Shown: one piece after another, positions 34,641-43,666 of the stretch
Layout of the letters: every line of letters starts with the position of its first letter
Numbering within the stretch: the first letter of the stretch is position 1
NCBI GenBank assembly: GCA_051746205.1
Contig: JBNJEU010000001.1
Span: 21,945-85,944, forward strand
Origin: Thiohalospira sp051746205
Lineage (GTDB): Bacteria; Pseudomonadota; Gammaproteobacteria; Thiohalospirales; Thiohalospiraceae
Length of the DNA stretch: 64,000 nucleotides
Direction of reading: 5' to 3'
Notes under the pieces: generated by a model
The model's input: the letters and a program-made list of their open reading frames with translations, nothing else
What the model was told of the DNA's origin: nothing
The model's database searches: none
Program-made: the position numbers and the translations under genes

Positions 34641-35582
34641 TCATTCCCCCATCAGTCGTTCGACGATGCGGGGGAACGGATCGCCGTGCTCCGGATCGAT
34701 CCAGAGCACGTCCTTCTCACCCCGTAACCAGGTGAGTTGCCGTTTGGCGAACCGGCGCGTGGCCACGATCCCGCGCCGGACCATCTCGGCATGGTCATAG
34801 TGCCCTTCCAGGTACTCCCAGACCTGGCGATAGCCGACCGCCCGCAGGGCGGGAAGATCCGGCTCCAGATCGCCCCGCCGGTGCAGTTCGGCGACCTCAT
34901 CCACCAGCCCCTGTTCCAGCATGGCGTGGAAGCGCGCCTCGATGCGCCGGTGCATTTGTTCCCGATCGCCGGGGACCAATGCCACCTTGACCGGAACCTC
35001 CTGCAGCCCTTCGACGGCGTTCTCGGCGTAGAGTTCACTGGGCGTGCGCCCCTCCACCTCGATGATCTCCAGAGCGCGCTGGATGCGCTGGGGATCGTTG
35101 GGGTGGATACGCTCCCCGGAAGCGGGATCGCGGGCCGCGAGCCGCGCGTGAAGGGCGGGCCAGCCCAGACGCTCGCCCTCCTCCATCAATCGCTCCCGAA
35201 CCACGGGATCGGCACCCGGCAGGGGCGACAGGCCCCGCTCCAGCGCCCGGAAGTAGAGCAGCGTGCCGCCCACCAGCAGCGACCGCTGTCCCGCCTCCGC
35301 CAGTTCCCCCATGGCCGCCCGGGCGTCTGTGCAGAATTCTGCCGCCGAGTAGGGTTCGGCCGGATCGCGGAGATCGATCAGGCGGTGGGGTGCCCTGGCC
35401 AGAGTCGCGGCGTCCGGCTTGGCGGTCCCGATGTCCATGCCGCGGTAGACCAGGGCCGAGTCGACGCTGATGATCCCGCCGTACCCCGCCTCCGCCAGGC
35501 GCACCGCCACCTCGGTCTTGCCCGAGGCGGTGGGGCCCATGAGGAAAAGCGGGCTCGGAATGGCCTCCGGGTTCGCGGTCAA
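34641..35582 (-). CDS. miaA: tRNA dimethylallyltransferase MiaA
   Basis: Adds the isopentenyl group from DMAPP to A37 of tRNAs reading UNN codons. The 313-residue protein has the P-loop GPTASGKTEVAVRLA, ISVDSALVYRGMDIGTAKP and the tRNA-interacting HPNDPQRIQRALEI. The start appears to be TTG at 35582, overlapping the htpG stop as TTGA. The DMAPP it consumes is also a building block of the carotenoids made by the cluster at 54388-61353. Confidence 0.95.
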   Translation of the reverse strand: MTANPEAIPSPLFLMGPTASGKTEVAVRLAEAGYGGIISVDSALVYRGMDIGTAKPDAATLARAPHRLIDLRDPAEPYSAAEFCTDARAAMGELAEAGQRSLLVGGTLLYFRALERGLSPLPGADPVVRERLMEEGERLGWPALHARLAARDPASGERIHPNDPQRIQRALEIIEVEGRTPSELYAENAVEGLQEVPVKVALVPGDREQMHRRIEARFHAMLEQGLVDEVAELHRRGDLEPDLPALRAVGYRQVWEYLEGHYDHAEMVRRGIVATRRFAKRQLTWLRGEKDVLWIDPEHGDPFPRIVERLMGE

Positions 35583-37504
35583 TCGGCCGCCCGTTCGCCC
35601 TCGCCGGCCGGATCGGCCTCCTGGAGTTCCAGCAACAGGGCGTTGAGCCGATTGACGAACTCCGCCGGCGACTCCAGCTGCCCCCCCTCGGCCAGTTGCG
35701 CCTGGTCGAAGAGGACATGGCTCCAGTCGTCGAAACGTTGGCCCGCGGGCTCGGCGGAGAGGCGCTTGACCAGCGGGTGGTCCGGGTTCAGCTCGAGGTG
35801 GGGCGGCGTATTCGGTACCTCCTGTCCGGCGGCCTTGAGCATCCGCTCCAGGTTCGCCGACAGGGCGTTCTCGTCCGCCACCAGGCAGGCCGGAGAGTCG
35901 GTCAGACGGTGGCTGACGCGCACCGACTGCACCCGTTCACCCAGGGTCGACTTCACCCGTTCGGTGAGATCACCGAGCTCTTCCTCGGCCGCCTTCTCCT
36001 CGGCCTCGTCCTGCTTGTCCTCCAGGTCGCCCAGGTCAAGATCGCCCTTGGCCACCGATTCCAGCGGCGTGCCGTCGTACTCGGTGAGGTGGGCCATCAG
36101 CCATTCGTCCACGCGCTCGGAGAGCAGCAGCACCTCGATGTCCTTCTTCCGGAAGACCTCCAGGTGCGGGCTGGCCGCGGCGGCCGCGTGGCTCTCGGCA
36201 GTGATGTAGTAGATCGCCTTCTGGCCCTCCTGCATGCGCGCCTTGTAGTCGGCCAGCGATACCGTCTGCTCGGCGCCGTCGCCCTTCGTCGAGGCGAACC
36301 GCAGCAGGCCGGCGATGCGCTCGCGGTTGGCGAAGTCCTCGCCGGGACCCTCCTTCATCACTGCGCCGAATTGCTGCCAGAAGGCGGCGTAGGTCTCCGG
36401 CTCGTCCCGCGCCATCGTCTCCAGCCGGTCCAGCAGCCGCTTCACCGCGCCGGCCTTGATGGACTCGGTGACCCGGTTGTTCTGCAGCAGTTCGCGGGAG
36501 ACGTTCAACGGCAGATCGGCCGAGTCGACCACGCCGCGCACGAAGCGCAGGTAGTGCGGCAACAGCTGCTCGGTGTCCTCGAGGATGAAGACGCGGCGGA
36601 CGTAGAGCTTCACCCCGTGGCGGCGCTCGCGCTCGTACAGGTCGAAGGGTGCGCGACCGGGGATGAAGAGCAGCAGGTTGTACTCCAGCTTGCCCTCCAC
36701 CTGGGCGTGGATCCACGCCAGCGGGTCCTCGAAGTCGTGGGCCACGTGCTTGTAGAAGGCCTTGTAGTCCTCTTCGCCGATCTCGTTGCGCGGCCGGGTC
36801 CACAGCGCCGAGGCCTGATTCACCGTCTCCCACTCGTCGCGATCCGGCCCCTCCTCGCCCTGCTTCGGCATGCGGATGGGCAGATCGATGTGGTCGGAGT
36901 AGGTTCGGATGATGTGGCGCAGCCGCTGACCCTCGAGGAATTCGTCCTCGCCCTCGCGCAGATGCAGGGTGACACGAGTGCCGCGCTCGGGACGCTCGAT
37001 GGTCTCCAGGGTATATTCACCCTCGCCGGCGCTCTCCCAGCGCACGCCGTGCTCGGCGGTCATGCCGGCGCGGCGGGTCTCCACAACCACCTTCTCGGCC
37101 ACGATGAAGGCGGAATAGAAGCCGACGCCGAACTGGCCGATGAGTTCGGCGTCCTTCGCCTGATCGCCGCTGAGGGCATCGACAAAGGCGCGCGTGCCGG
37201 AATGGGCGATGGTGCCGAGGTTCTCGACCACGTCGTCCCGGGACATGCCGATGCCGTTGTCGACGATGGTGACGGTGCGCGCTTCGGGATCGTGGTCCAC
37301 CTCCACACGCAGGTCCTCGTCACCCTCGTAGAGGGCCTGGTCGGCGATGGCCTCGAAGCGCAGCTTGTCGGCCGCATCGGCGCCGTTGGAGACCAACTCG
37401 CGCAGGAAGATCTCCTTGTTGGAATAGAGCGAGTGGATCATCAGCTGCAGCAGCTGCTTCACCTCGGTCTGGAAGCTGTGGGTTTCGCGCTGTTCGGCTC
37501 CCAT
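35579..37504 (-). CDS. htpG: Molecular chaperone HtpG (Hsp90)
   Basis: ATP-dependent chaperone of 641 residues (E. coli 624). The GHKL ATPase has NKEIFLRELVSNGADAADKL, VDNGIGMSRDDV and GQFGVGFYSAFIVA; the middle domain has the catalytic arginine in LPLNVSRELLQNN. ATG at 37504 is preceded by CAAGGGGAAACCAG. A sigma-32-like promoter lies at 37562-37590. In most Gammaproteobacteria miaA is flanked by mutL; htpG here is a local difference. Confidence 0.98.
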   Translation of the reverse strand: MGAEQRETHSFQTEVKQLLQLMIHSLYSNKEIFLRELVSNGADAADKLRFEAIADQALYEGDEDLRVEVDHDPEARTVTIVDNGIGMSRDDVVENLGTIAHSGTRAFVDALSGDQAKDAELIGQFGVGFYSAFIVAEKVVVETRRAGMTAEHGVRWESAGEGEYTLETIERPERGTRVTLHLREGEDEFLEGQRLRHIIRTYSDHIDLPIRMPKQGEEGPDRDEWETVNQASALWTRPRNEIGEEDYKAFYKHVAHDFEDPLAWIHAQVEGKLEYNLLLFIPGRAPFDLYERERRHGVKLYVRRVFILEDTEQLLPHYLRFVRGVVDSADLPLNVSRELLQNNRVTESIKAGAVKRLLDRLETMARDEPETYAAFWQQFGAVMKEGPGEDFANRERIAGLLRFASTKGDGAEQTVSLADYKARMQEGQKAIYYITAESHAAAAASPHLEVFRKKDIEVLLLSERVDEWLMAHLTEYDGTPLESVAKGDLDLGDLEDKQDEAEEKAAEEELGDLTERVKSTLGERVQSVRVSHRLTDSPACLVADENALSANLERMLKAAGQEVPNTPPHLELNPDHPLVKRLSAEPAGQRFDDWSHVLFDQAQLAEGGQLESPAEFVNRLNALLLELQEADPAGEGERAAD

Positions 37505-37561
37505 GGTCTGGTTTCCCCTTGCGGTTCTGTTCGTTTGTAGGCGTTGGTGTCGGTGCCAAGG

Positions 37562-37590
37562 ATGTGGGGACACCGCTCGCGTGATTCAAC
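37562..37590 (-). promoter_or_regulatory. Sigma-32 (heat-shock) promoter of htpG
   Basis: On the minus strand GTTGAA (37585-37590) is followed after 15 bases by CCCCACAT (37562-37569). The E. coli RpoH consensus is CTTGAA-N13-15-CCCCATNT. Transcription would start near 37554, about 50 bases before the htpG ATG. Position, spacing and sequence agree with the gene's chaperone role. Confidence 0.75.
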
Positions 37591-37676
37591 CCCCCCGCAT
37601 TCTCCCCCTTGAACTCCCCGCCATTTTGGCCAACTCTGGGGGAATACCCATCCGCCTCCACGGGAGCAAACCACGC

Positions 37677-39311
37677 ATGGCCATTGTGACGGTGCAGACC
37701 ACCCCCTACGACGACCAGAAGCCGGGCACCTCCGGGCTGCGCAAGCGCGTCCCGACCTTTCAGCAACCCGGCTACCTGGAGAACTTCGTCCAGGCGATCT
37801 TCACCGCCGTGCCCGAGATCCGGGGCGGCACCCTGGTACTGGGCGGCGATGGACGCTACTACAACCGCGAGGCAGTGCAGACCATTCTGCGCATGGCCGC
37901 CGCCCACGGTGTCGGTCGCGTTCTCGTGGGCCGCGACGGCCTGCTCTCGACACCCGCAGCCTCGGCGGTGATCCGCGCCCACGGCGCCACCGGGGGCCTC
38001 ATCCTCTCCGCCAGCCACAACCCCGGCGGGCCGGATGGCGACTTCGGGATCAAGTACAACACCACCAATGGCGGTCCGGCACCGGAATCGGTGACCAACG
38101 CCATCTTCGAGGCCAGCCGGACCATCCGCGAATACGCCATCAGCGACAACGAGAGCCCGGTGGACCTGGAACGCATCGACCGCACCACCGTCGAGGAGAC
38201 GCTGGTGGAGGTCATCGATCCGGTGGCCGACTACGCCGCACTGATGGAGGAACTGTTCGACTTCACCGCCATCGCCGACCTGCTGGCCGGCGATTTCCGC
38301 ATGCGCTTCGACGCCATGCACGCGGTCACTGGACCCTACGCCCACGCCATCCTCGAGGACCGACTGGGCGCTCCGGAAGGCACCGTGATCAACGCCGTGC
38401 CGCTTCCCGACTTCGGCGGTGGCCATCCCGATCCGAACCTGGTCCATGCCCGTGAACTGGTGGCCGAGGTCAACGGCCCCGACGGCCTCGACTTCGCCGC
38501 CGCCTCCGACGGCGATGGCGATCGCAACATGATTCTCGGCCGCGATTTCTTTGTGACGCCATCGGACAGCCTCGCGGTCATCGCTGCCAACGCCCACCAC
38601 GTCCCGGGGTATGCTTGCGGTCTCAAGGGCATCGCCCGTTCCATGCCCACCAGTGCCGCAGCCGACCGGGTCGCTGCGGCCCAGGGGATCCCGTGCTACG
38701 AGACCCCCACCGGCTGGAAGTTCTTCGGCAATCTGCTCGACGACAACCGCATCACCCTCTGCGGCGAGGAGAGCTTCGGCACCGGCTCCGACCACATCCG
38801 CGAGAAGGACGGCCTCTGGGCGGTGCTGTTCTGGCTCAACATCCTCGCCGCCCGGCGCACCAGTGTCGCCACCATCGTCCGCGACCACTGGGAACGCTTT
38901 GGTCGCAACGTCTACAGCCGCCACGACTACGAGGGCCTGGCGATGGCACCGGCCGCCGATCTGATGGACGCCCTGCGCGCCCGGCTGCCGGAGCTGCCGG
39001 GGCAGTCCTTCAACGGCTTCACCGTCGAGACCGCCGAAGATTTTTCCTACACCGATCCGGTGGATGGCAGCCGCGCCGAGGGTCAGGGTATCCGTCTGGG
39101 CTTTACCGACGGTTCCCGGCTGATACTGCGCCTCTCCGGCACCGGCACCGAGGGCGCCACCCTGCGCGTCTATCTGGAGCGCTACGAGCCCGATCCGGAG
39201 GTTCTCGACCAGCCCACGGAAGTCCTGTTGGCACCGCTGGTGGAGGTCGCAGAGGCCATTGCCGGCCTCCGCGAACGGACCGGGCGCGACGCACCCGACG
39301 TTGTGACCTGA
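37677..39311 (+). CDS. pgm: Phosphoglucomutase (alpha-D-glucose type)
   Basis: Interconverts glucose-1-phosphate and glucose-6-phosphate for glycogen, sugar-nucleotide and envelope synthesis. The 544-residue protein has the phosphoserine loop LILSASHNPGGPDGDFGIKYN (quoted in part), the metal loop ASDGDGDRNM, the sugar-specificity loop CGEESFGTGSDHI and the phosphate-binding LSGTGTEGATLRVY. It resembles the PGM1-like class, which starts TTPYDDQKPGTSGLRK, not the E. coli Pgm class. ATG at 37677; divergent from htpG. Confidence 0.95.
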   Translation: MAIVTVQTTPYDDQKPGTSGLRKRVPTFQQPGYLENFVQAIFTAVPEIRGGTLVLGGDGRYYNREAVQTILRMAAAHGVGRVLVGRDGLLSTPAASAVIRAHGATGGLILSASHNPGGPDGDFGIKYNTTNGGPAPESVTNAIFEASRTIREYAISDNESPVDLERIDRTTVEETLVEVIDPVADYAALMEELFDFTAIADLLAGDFRMRFDAMHAVTGPYAHAILEDRLGAPEGTVINAVPLPDFGGGHPDPNLVHARELVAEVNGPDGLDFAAASDGDGDRNMILGRDFFVTPSDSLAVIAANAHHVPGYACGLKGIARSMPTSAAADRVAAAQGIPCYETPTGWKFFGNLLDDNRITLCGEESFGTGSDHIREKDGLWAVLFWLNILAARRTSVATIVRDHWERFGRNVYSRHDYEGLAMAPAADLMDALRARLPELPGQSFNGFTVETAEDFSYTDPVDGSRAEGQGIRLGFTDGSRLILRLSGTGTEGATLRVYLERYEPDPEVLDQPTEVLLAPLVEVAEAIAGLRERTGRDAPDVVT

Positions 39312-39316
39312 TCCGG

Positions 39317-39332
39317 GGCCCGAACCCGGGCC
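39317..39332. other. Hairpin between convergent pgm and ppsR
   Basis: GGCCCG-AACC-CGGGCC forms a perfect 6-bp stem exactly in the 21-base gap between the two stop codons. No T-run follows on either strand, so it is at best a Rho-linked or RNA-stabilising structure. Confidence 0.35.
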
Positions 39333-40133
39333 TCAACCCAGAACGTGGGCCCGAACAGTGGCGGCCAGCTCTTCCACCGACATGCGTGTGGCGTTGGCCA
39401 TCGGGATGCCCGACTGGCGTAGCAACGCCTCCACCTGGGAGACTTCCCGCCGGCACTGCGGCAGCGAGGCGTAGCGACTGTCGGGGCGGCGCTCCTGACG
39501 GATCGCCGCCAACCGTTGCGGTTCGATGGTCAGGCCGAAGACCTTGTCACGGTGTTCGCGCAGTACGGGGGGGAGGTGTTCAGCCTCCAGATCGTCGTCG
39601 GTGAAGGGGTAGTTGGCGGCGCGCAGGCCGTACTGCAGGGCGAGGTAGAGGCTGGTGGGTGTCTTGCCGGCGCGGGAGACCCCGGCAAGGATGACATCGG
39701 CCTGCGCATAGTTGTCGGTACTGACGCCGTCGTCATGGCCCAGGGCATAATCCACGGCACTGATCCGGCGCTGGTAGTGCTGCGCGTCACCGAGGCCATG
39801 GGAGCGGCCGACGGCGGAGTCGACCTCGTGGCCGAACAGCTGCTCCAGTGGGCCGATGAACGGCTCGAAAAAGTCGAAGAACGGGGCGTCCAGCGTCTCC
39901 AGGATGGCCCGCACCTCGCTGTCGAGGGTGGTGCTGAAGATCACCGGAGCCCGGCCCTCCACCTCGCTCTCGCGCTGAATGCGCGCCACCACGTCGCGGG
40001 CGCGCTCCGGAGTGTTGACAAAGGGCAGCGTCCGCGAGCGGGCGCTGATCTCGGGAAAACGGGAGGTCAGTGCTCGACCGAGGGTCTCGGCCGTGATCCC
40101 GGTGCCGTCGGAGATGTAGTAGATACTGAACAT
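39333..40133 (-). CDS. ppsR: PEP synthetase regulatory protein (bifunctional kinase/pyrophosphorylase)
   Basis: A 266-residue DUF299 protein. In E. coli its homolog (PSRP, YdiA) phosphorylates PEP synthase with ADP to switch it off and reverses this with phosphate. FSIYYISDGTGITAETLGRAL opens the protein, and the P-loop-like GVSRAGKTPTSLYLA is near residue 150. It is divergent from its target ppsA. ATG at 40133; an in-frame ATG at 40160 is rejected because it would overlap the shared promoter. Confidence 0.95.
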   Translation of the reverse strand: MFSIYYISDGTGITAETLGRALTSRFPEISARSRTLPFVNTPERARDVVARIQRESEVEGRAPVIFSTTLDSEVRAILETLDAPFFDFFEPFIGPLEQLFGHEVDSAVGRSHGLGDAQHYQRRISAVDYALGHDDGVSTDNYAQADVILAGVSRAGKTPTSLYLALQYGLRAANYPFTDDDLEAEHLPPVLREHRDKVFGLTIEPQRLAAIRQERRPDSRYASLPQCRREVSQVEALLRQSGIPMANATRMSVEELAATVRAHVLG

Positions 40134-40160
40134 CGGTTGAGTCCCTGAATTGTTATACAC

Positions 40161-40168
40161 ATTATACT
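40161..40168. promoter_or_regulatory. Overlapping divergent -10 boxes of ppsR and ppsA
   Basis: The sequence ATTATACT reads TATAAT on the minus strand (40161-40166, toward ppsR) and TATACT on the plus strand (40163-40168, toward ppsA). The -35 regions are weak on both sides. If both are used, RNA polymerase could serve only one gene at a time. Confidence 0.5.
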
Positions 40169-40171
40169 AGA

Positions 40172-40188
40172 GTGGTATGTAGTACCAC
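40172..40188. promoter_or_regulatory. Palindrome in the ppsR-ppsA control region
   Basis: GTGGTA-TGTAG-TACCAC is a perfect 6-bp inverted repeat with a 5-bp spacer. It begins four bases past the putative ppsA -10 box and lies about 50 bases before the ppsA start. It could be an operator or a leader hairpin. Confidence 0.45.
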
Positions 40189-40239
40189 GCGAGGCGCGTC
40201 CAGATAGCGCTTCTCATTACGCCACGAAAGGAGGTCAAC

Positions 40240-42627
40240 GTGACTGACCAGGCATACGTGATTCGGTTCGAAGAGCTGCGAATGACCGACGTCGACAAGG
40301 TCGGCGGCAAGAACGCCTCCCTTGGAGAGATGATCAGCCAACTCGGCGGCAAGGGGGTCAGCGTCCCCGGCGGCTTCGCCACGACCGCCAGGGCCTATCG
40401 CGACTTTCTCGAGGCCAACGACCTCCGCCAGCGCATCCGCGACGTCCTTGCGGGTCTCGACAGCAATGACACTCAGCGTCTGGCCGAAGTCGGCGCCGAG
40501 ATCCGCGGCTGGATCACCGACGCCCCGTTCCATCCGGAGCTCGAGGCCGCCCTGAAGAAGGCCTACAACGACATGATGGCGGAACACGACCACACCATCG
40601 AAGTAGCCGTGCGCTCGTCGGCCACCGCCGAGGACCTCCCCGACGCCTCCTTCGCTGGACAGCAGGAAACCTACCTCAACGTCAGCACCGAAGAGGACTT
40701 CATGCAGGCCATGAAGGGGGTCTATGCCTCGCTCTACAATGACCGCGCCATCTCCTACCGGATCCATCAGGGCTTCGATCACGATGATGTGGCGCTCTCC
40801 GCCGGCGTCCAGCGCATGGTGCGAAGCGACATCGGTTCAAGCGGCGTCATCTTCACCCTGGACACCGAATCGGGTTTCCGCGACGTGGTCTTCATCACCG
40901 GCGCATGGGGCCTCGGCGAGACGGTGGTGCAGGGCTCGGTGAACCCGGATGAATTCTATGTCCACAAGCCGACCCTGGACGCCGGCCACTACCCGATTGT
41001 CGCCCGCACTCTCGGCGAGAAGGCCATCCGTATGGTCTATCTGGAAGAGGGCACCGACGCCGAGGGCCACGCCACCCGCACCGAGGAAACACCGAAAGCC
41101 GACCGCACCCGCTTCTGCATCAACGACGAGGATGTCGCCAGTCTCGCCCGCATGGCGGTGACCATCGAGAAGCATTACGGCCGCCCCATGGACATCGAGT
41201 GGGGCAAGGACGGCCGTGACGGTCGGCTGTTCATCCTCCAGGCGCGCCCGGAGACGGTGCGCAGTCAGGAGACCGGCCAGTCCATCCAGCGCTACGCCAT
41301 GAAGGAGCGGGGTGAGGTCCTGATCACCGGTCGCGCCATCGGCGACCGCATCGGCGCCGGTCGCCTGCGGCTGGTTGAATCCCCGAAGGAGATGCACCGG
41401 GTCGAGCCCGGCGACATCCTGGTCACCGACATGACCGATCCCGACTGGGAACCGATCATGAAGCGCGCCTCGGCCATCGTCACCAATCGCGGCGGGCGCA
41501 CCTGCCACGCCGCGATCATCGCCCGCGAGCTCGGCATCCCGGCGGTGGTCGGCGCCACCGGCGCCACCGAGGCACTGAAGGACGGCGAGATGGCCACCGT
41601 CTCCTGCGCCGAGGGCGATTCCGGCTACGTCTACAAGGGTGAGCTCGCCTTCGAGGTCAAGGACGTCAGCCTGGAAACCATGCCGGAGCTGCCGTTCAAG
41701 GTCATGATGAACGTCGGCAATCCGGAGCGCGCCTTCAGCTTCCAGTTCCTGCCCAACGCCGGGGTCGGTCTGGCGCGACTGGAGTTCATCATCAACCGCA
41801 TGATCGGCATCCATCCGAAGGCTCTGCTGAACTACGACGACCAGACCCCCGAGATCCGGGCGACCATCGACGAACGCATCGCCGGCTACGACGACGGCCC
41901 GAGTTTCTACATCGACCGTCTGGCCGAGGGCATCGGCACCCTCGCCGCCGCCTTCTGGCCGAAGCCGGTCATCGTGCGCATGTCCGACTTCAAGTCCAAC
42001 GAATACGCCAACCTCGTCGGCGGCGAACGGTACGAGCCCAGTGAAGAGAACCCGATGCTCGGCTTCCGGGGCGCGTCACGTTACATCAGCGATGCCTTCC
42101 GTCCCTGTTTCGAGCTGGAGGTCAAGGCGCTGCGCAAGGTGCGCGAGACCATGGGCCTCACCAACGTCGAGGTAATGATCCCGTTCGTGCGCACCGTGGC
42201 CGAGGGCAAGGGCGTGGTCGACCTGCTGGCGGAGAACGGCCTGCGCCGGGGCGACGAGGGCCTGCGGATCATCATGATGTGCGAGATCCCGTCCAACGCC
42301 CTGCTGGCCGATCAGTTCCTGGAACACTTCGACGGCTTTTCCATCGGCTCCAACGACCTGACCCAGCTCACCCTCGGTCTGGACCGCGACTCCGGGCTGG
42401 TGGCCGAGGCGTTCGACGAACGCGACCCGGCGGTGAAGACCCTGCTGCACATGGCCATCCAGGCGTGCCGCAAGGCGGACAAGTACATCGGCATCTGTGG
42501 CCAGGGGCCGTCGGACTATCCCGATCTGGCGGCGTGGCTCATGGAAGAGGGCATCACCAGCGTCTCGCTGAACCCGGACTCGGTGGTGGATACCTGGCTC
42601 TATCTGGCGAACCACGTGAAGGAATAA
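40240..42627 (+). CDS. ppsA: Phosphoenolpyruvate synthase
   Basis: Converts pyruvate, ATP and water to PEP, AMP and phosphate in gluconeogenesis. The 795-residue protein has the ATP-grasp domain (KVGGKNASLGEMI, VRSSATAEDLPDASFAGQQ), the phosphohistidine swivel TNRGGRTCHAAIIARELG, and the PEP-binding barrel ending FSIGSNDLTQLTLGLDRD and GICGQGPSDYP. The start is GTG at 40240 with an excellent ribosome site AAGGAGGT four bases upstream. PpsR, encoded divergently, is its regulator. Confidence 0.98.
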   Translation: MTDQAYVIRFEELRMTDVDKVGGKNASLGEMISQLGGKGVSVPGGFATTARAYRDFLEANDLRQRIRDVLAGLDSNDTQRLAEVGAEIRGWITDAPFHPELEAALKKAYNDMMAEHDHTIEVAVRSSATAEDLPDASFAGQQETYLNVSTEEDFMQAMKGVYASLYNDRAISYRIHQGFDHDDVALSAGVQRMVRSDIGSSGVIFTLDTESGFRDVVFITGAWGLGETVVQGSVNPDEFYVHKPTLDAGHYPIVARTLGEKAIRMVYLEEGTDAEGHATRTEETPKADRTRFCINDEDVASLARMAVTIEKHYGRPMDIEWGKDGRDGRLFILQARPETVRSQETGQSIQRYAMKERGEVLITGRAIGDRIGAGRLRLVESPKEMHRVEPGDILVTDMTDPDWEPIMKRASAIVTNRGGRTCHAAIIARELGIPAVVGATGATEALKDGEMATVSCAEGDSGYVYKGELAFEVKDVSLETMPELPFKVMMNVGNPERAFSFQFLPNAGVGLARLEFIINRMIGIHPKALLNYDDQTPEIRATIDERIAGYDDGPSFYIDRLAEGIGTLAAAFWPKPVIVRMSDFKSNEYANLVGGERYEPSEENPMLGFRGASRYISDAFRPCFELEVKALRKVRETMGLTNVEVMIPFVRTVAEGKGVVDLLAENGLRRGDEGLRIIMMCEIPSNALLADQFLEHFDGFSIGSNDLTQLTLGLDRDSGLVAEAFDERDPAVKTLLHMAIQACRKADKYIGICGQGPSDYPDLAAWLMEEGITSVSLNPDSVVDTWLYLANHVKE

Positions 42628-42672
42628 CCGAGCTTCGCGTCGGGGCTCCGGCGGGGCTGTTGAGCCTCCGAG

Positions 42673-42689
42673 CGGGGCCGCAAGCCCCG
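42673..42689. other. Hairpin between convergent ppsA and the CRP-like gene
   Basis: CGGGGC-CGCAA-GCCCCG, a perfect 6-bp stem 46 bases after the ppsA stop codon in the 95-base convergent gap. No T-run follows. It may mark the ppsA mRNA 3' end. Confidence 0.4.
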
Positions 42690-42722
42690 ATGCCACGCCC
42701 ACAACCCGAGAACCCGGAACCC

Positions 42723-43451
42723 TCAGGCGTCGCCACTCTCCGCCTGCGGATCCGGGTGGTGCGTTGTCTCGTAGAGGTACTTCTCCAGCGCCTCATAATC
42801 GACCCGCGACGAGAGCACTCCGGAAGAGGACAAGGAGGGATTCAGCAACGCCCCGCGCTTCTTCAGTTCGTTGAGGATGGCCTTGATGGAAGGCCGGCTG
42901 GCCCCGGTATCACGAGCGATTTCGCTGAGATTGAGTTCCACCGAGGGGCCGATCCGCTCACCCGGCTCCGGCCACTGGCGCATGATGTAGTAGGCGACGA
43001 TCCAGCGGTCCCGCTGCCCGCGCAGCTCGGCGTTGGCGTCGTTGGCGGCGGCCACCTTGGAGGTCAGCGAATTGAGAACCCGCACCGCCAGTTCCGGCGT
43101 CTTGCCCAGAGCCTTGAGGAAATCCTCGTTGGTGAAGCCGACCACCTTGGCCGGTTCCGAAGCACGCACCGTGCCGGTCCGCTTCTGCTCGTGGAAGATC
43201 CCCATCTCGCCAAAAATGGCGCCCGGCCCCACCTCGGCAATGACGGATTGATTGCCGAACTCGTCTTCGCGCAACACCTCGGCCTTGCCATCAAGCAGGA
43301 TGAAGACCCAGTGGGAGGCATCTCCCTCGTGGAAGATCTCACGCCCCTTGTCATAAAAGCGAACCTTGCCCTGGCGGGTCAGGAATTCCGCCAGCTGCTG
43401 GCTCGGCTTGCCGGAGCGACTCGGTGTCCCGCTGTAATTCTGCACCGACAT
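42723..43451 (-). CDS. CRP/FNR-family regulator with cyclic-nucleotide-binding domain (copy A)
   Basis: A 242-residue transcription regulator. The N-terminal cNMP domain has the phosphate-binding cassette FGEMGIFHEQKRTGTV, keeping the Glu and the Arg-Thr pair that correspond to cAMP contacts in E. coli CRP. A long connecting helix leads to a C-terminal helix-turn-helix with LSEIARDTGASRPSIKAILNEL. No N-terminal FNR-type cysteine cluster is present. ATG at 43451 follows GGGGGGAACAG. It is divergent from, and a paralog of, the regulator at 43667. Confidence 0.87.
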   Translation of the reverse strand: MSVQNYSGTPSRSGKPSQQLAEFLTRQGKVRFYDKGREIFHEGDASHWVFILLDGKAEVLREDEFGNQSVIAEVGPGAIFGEMGIFHEQKRTGTVRASEPAKVVGFTNEDFLKALGKTPELAVRVLNSLTSKVAAANDANAELRGQRDRWIVAYYIMRQWPEPGERIGPSVELNLSEIARDTGASRPSIKAILNELKKRGALLNPSLSSSGVLSSRVDYEALEKYLYETTHHPDPQAESGDA

Positions 43452-43666
43452 CTGTTCCCCCCTCGCCTTCTTTTTCTGTTGATCATCATTCCCGCATCGC
43501 GTCCATTCTACCCTCCAGGGTCGTCGGGACAGAATCCTTTTCCCCCGATTTACATTCCGCTGCACAATATTTTTACGAACGATCCATCCCGCTGCCCGCG
43601 CGTTTCAACCCGCTGATACCATTCGAACGAGAGGGAATACACCCGACGAGCGGACAAGGCCGAGAC

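Noticed and set aside
43478..43492. FNR box between the two CRP-like genes
   Set aside because: TTGAT is followed by CATCATTCC, so only one half-site is present.
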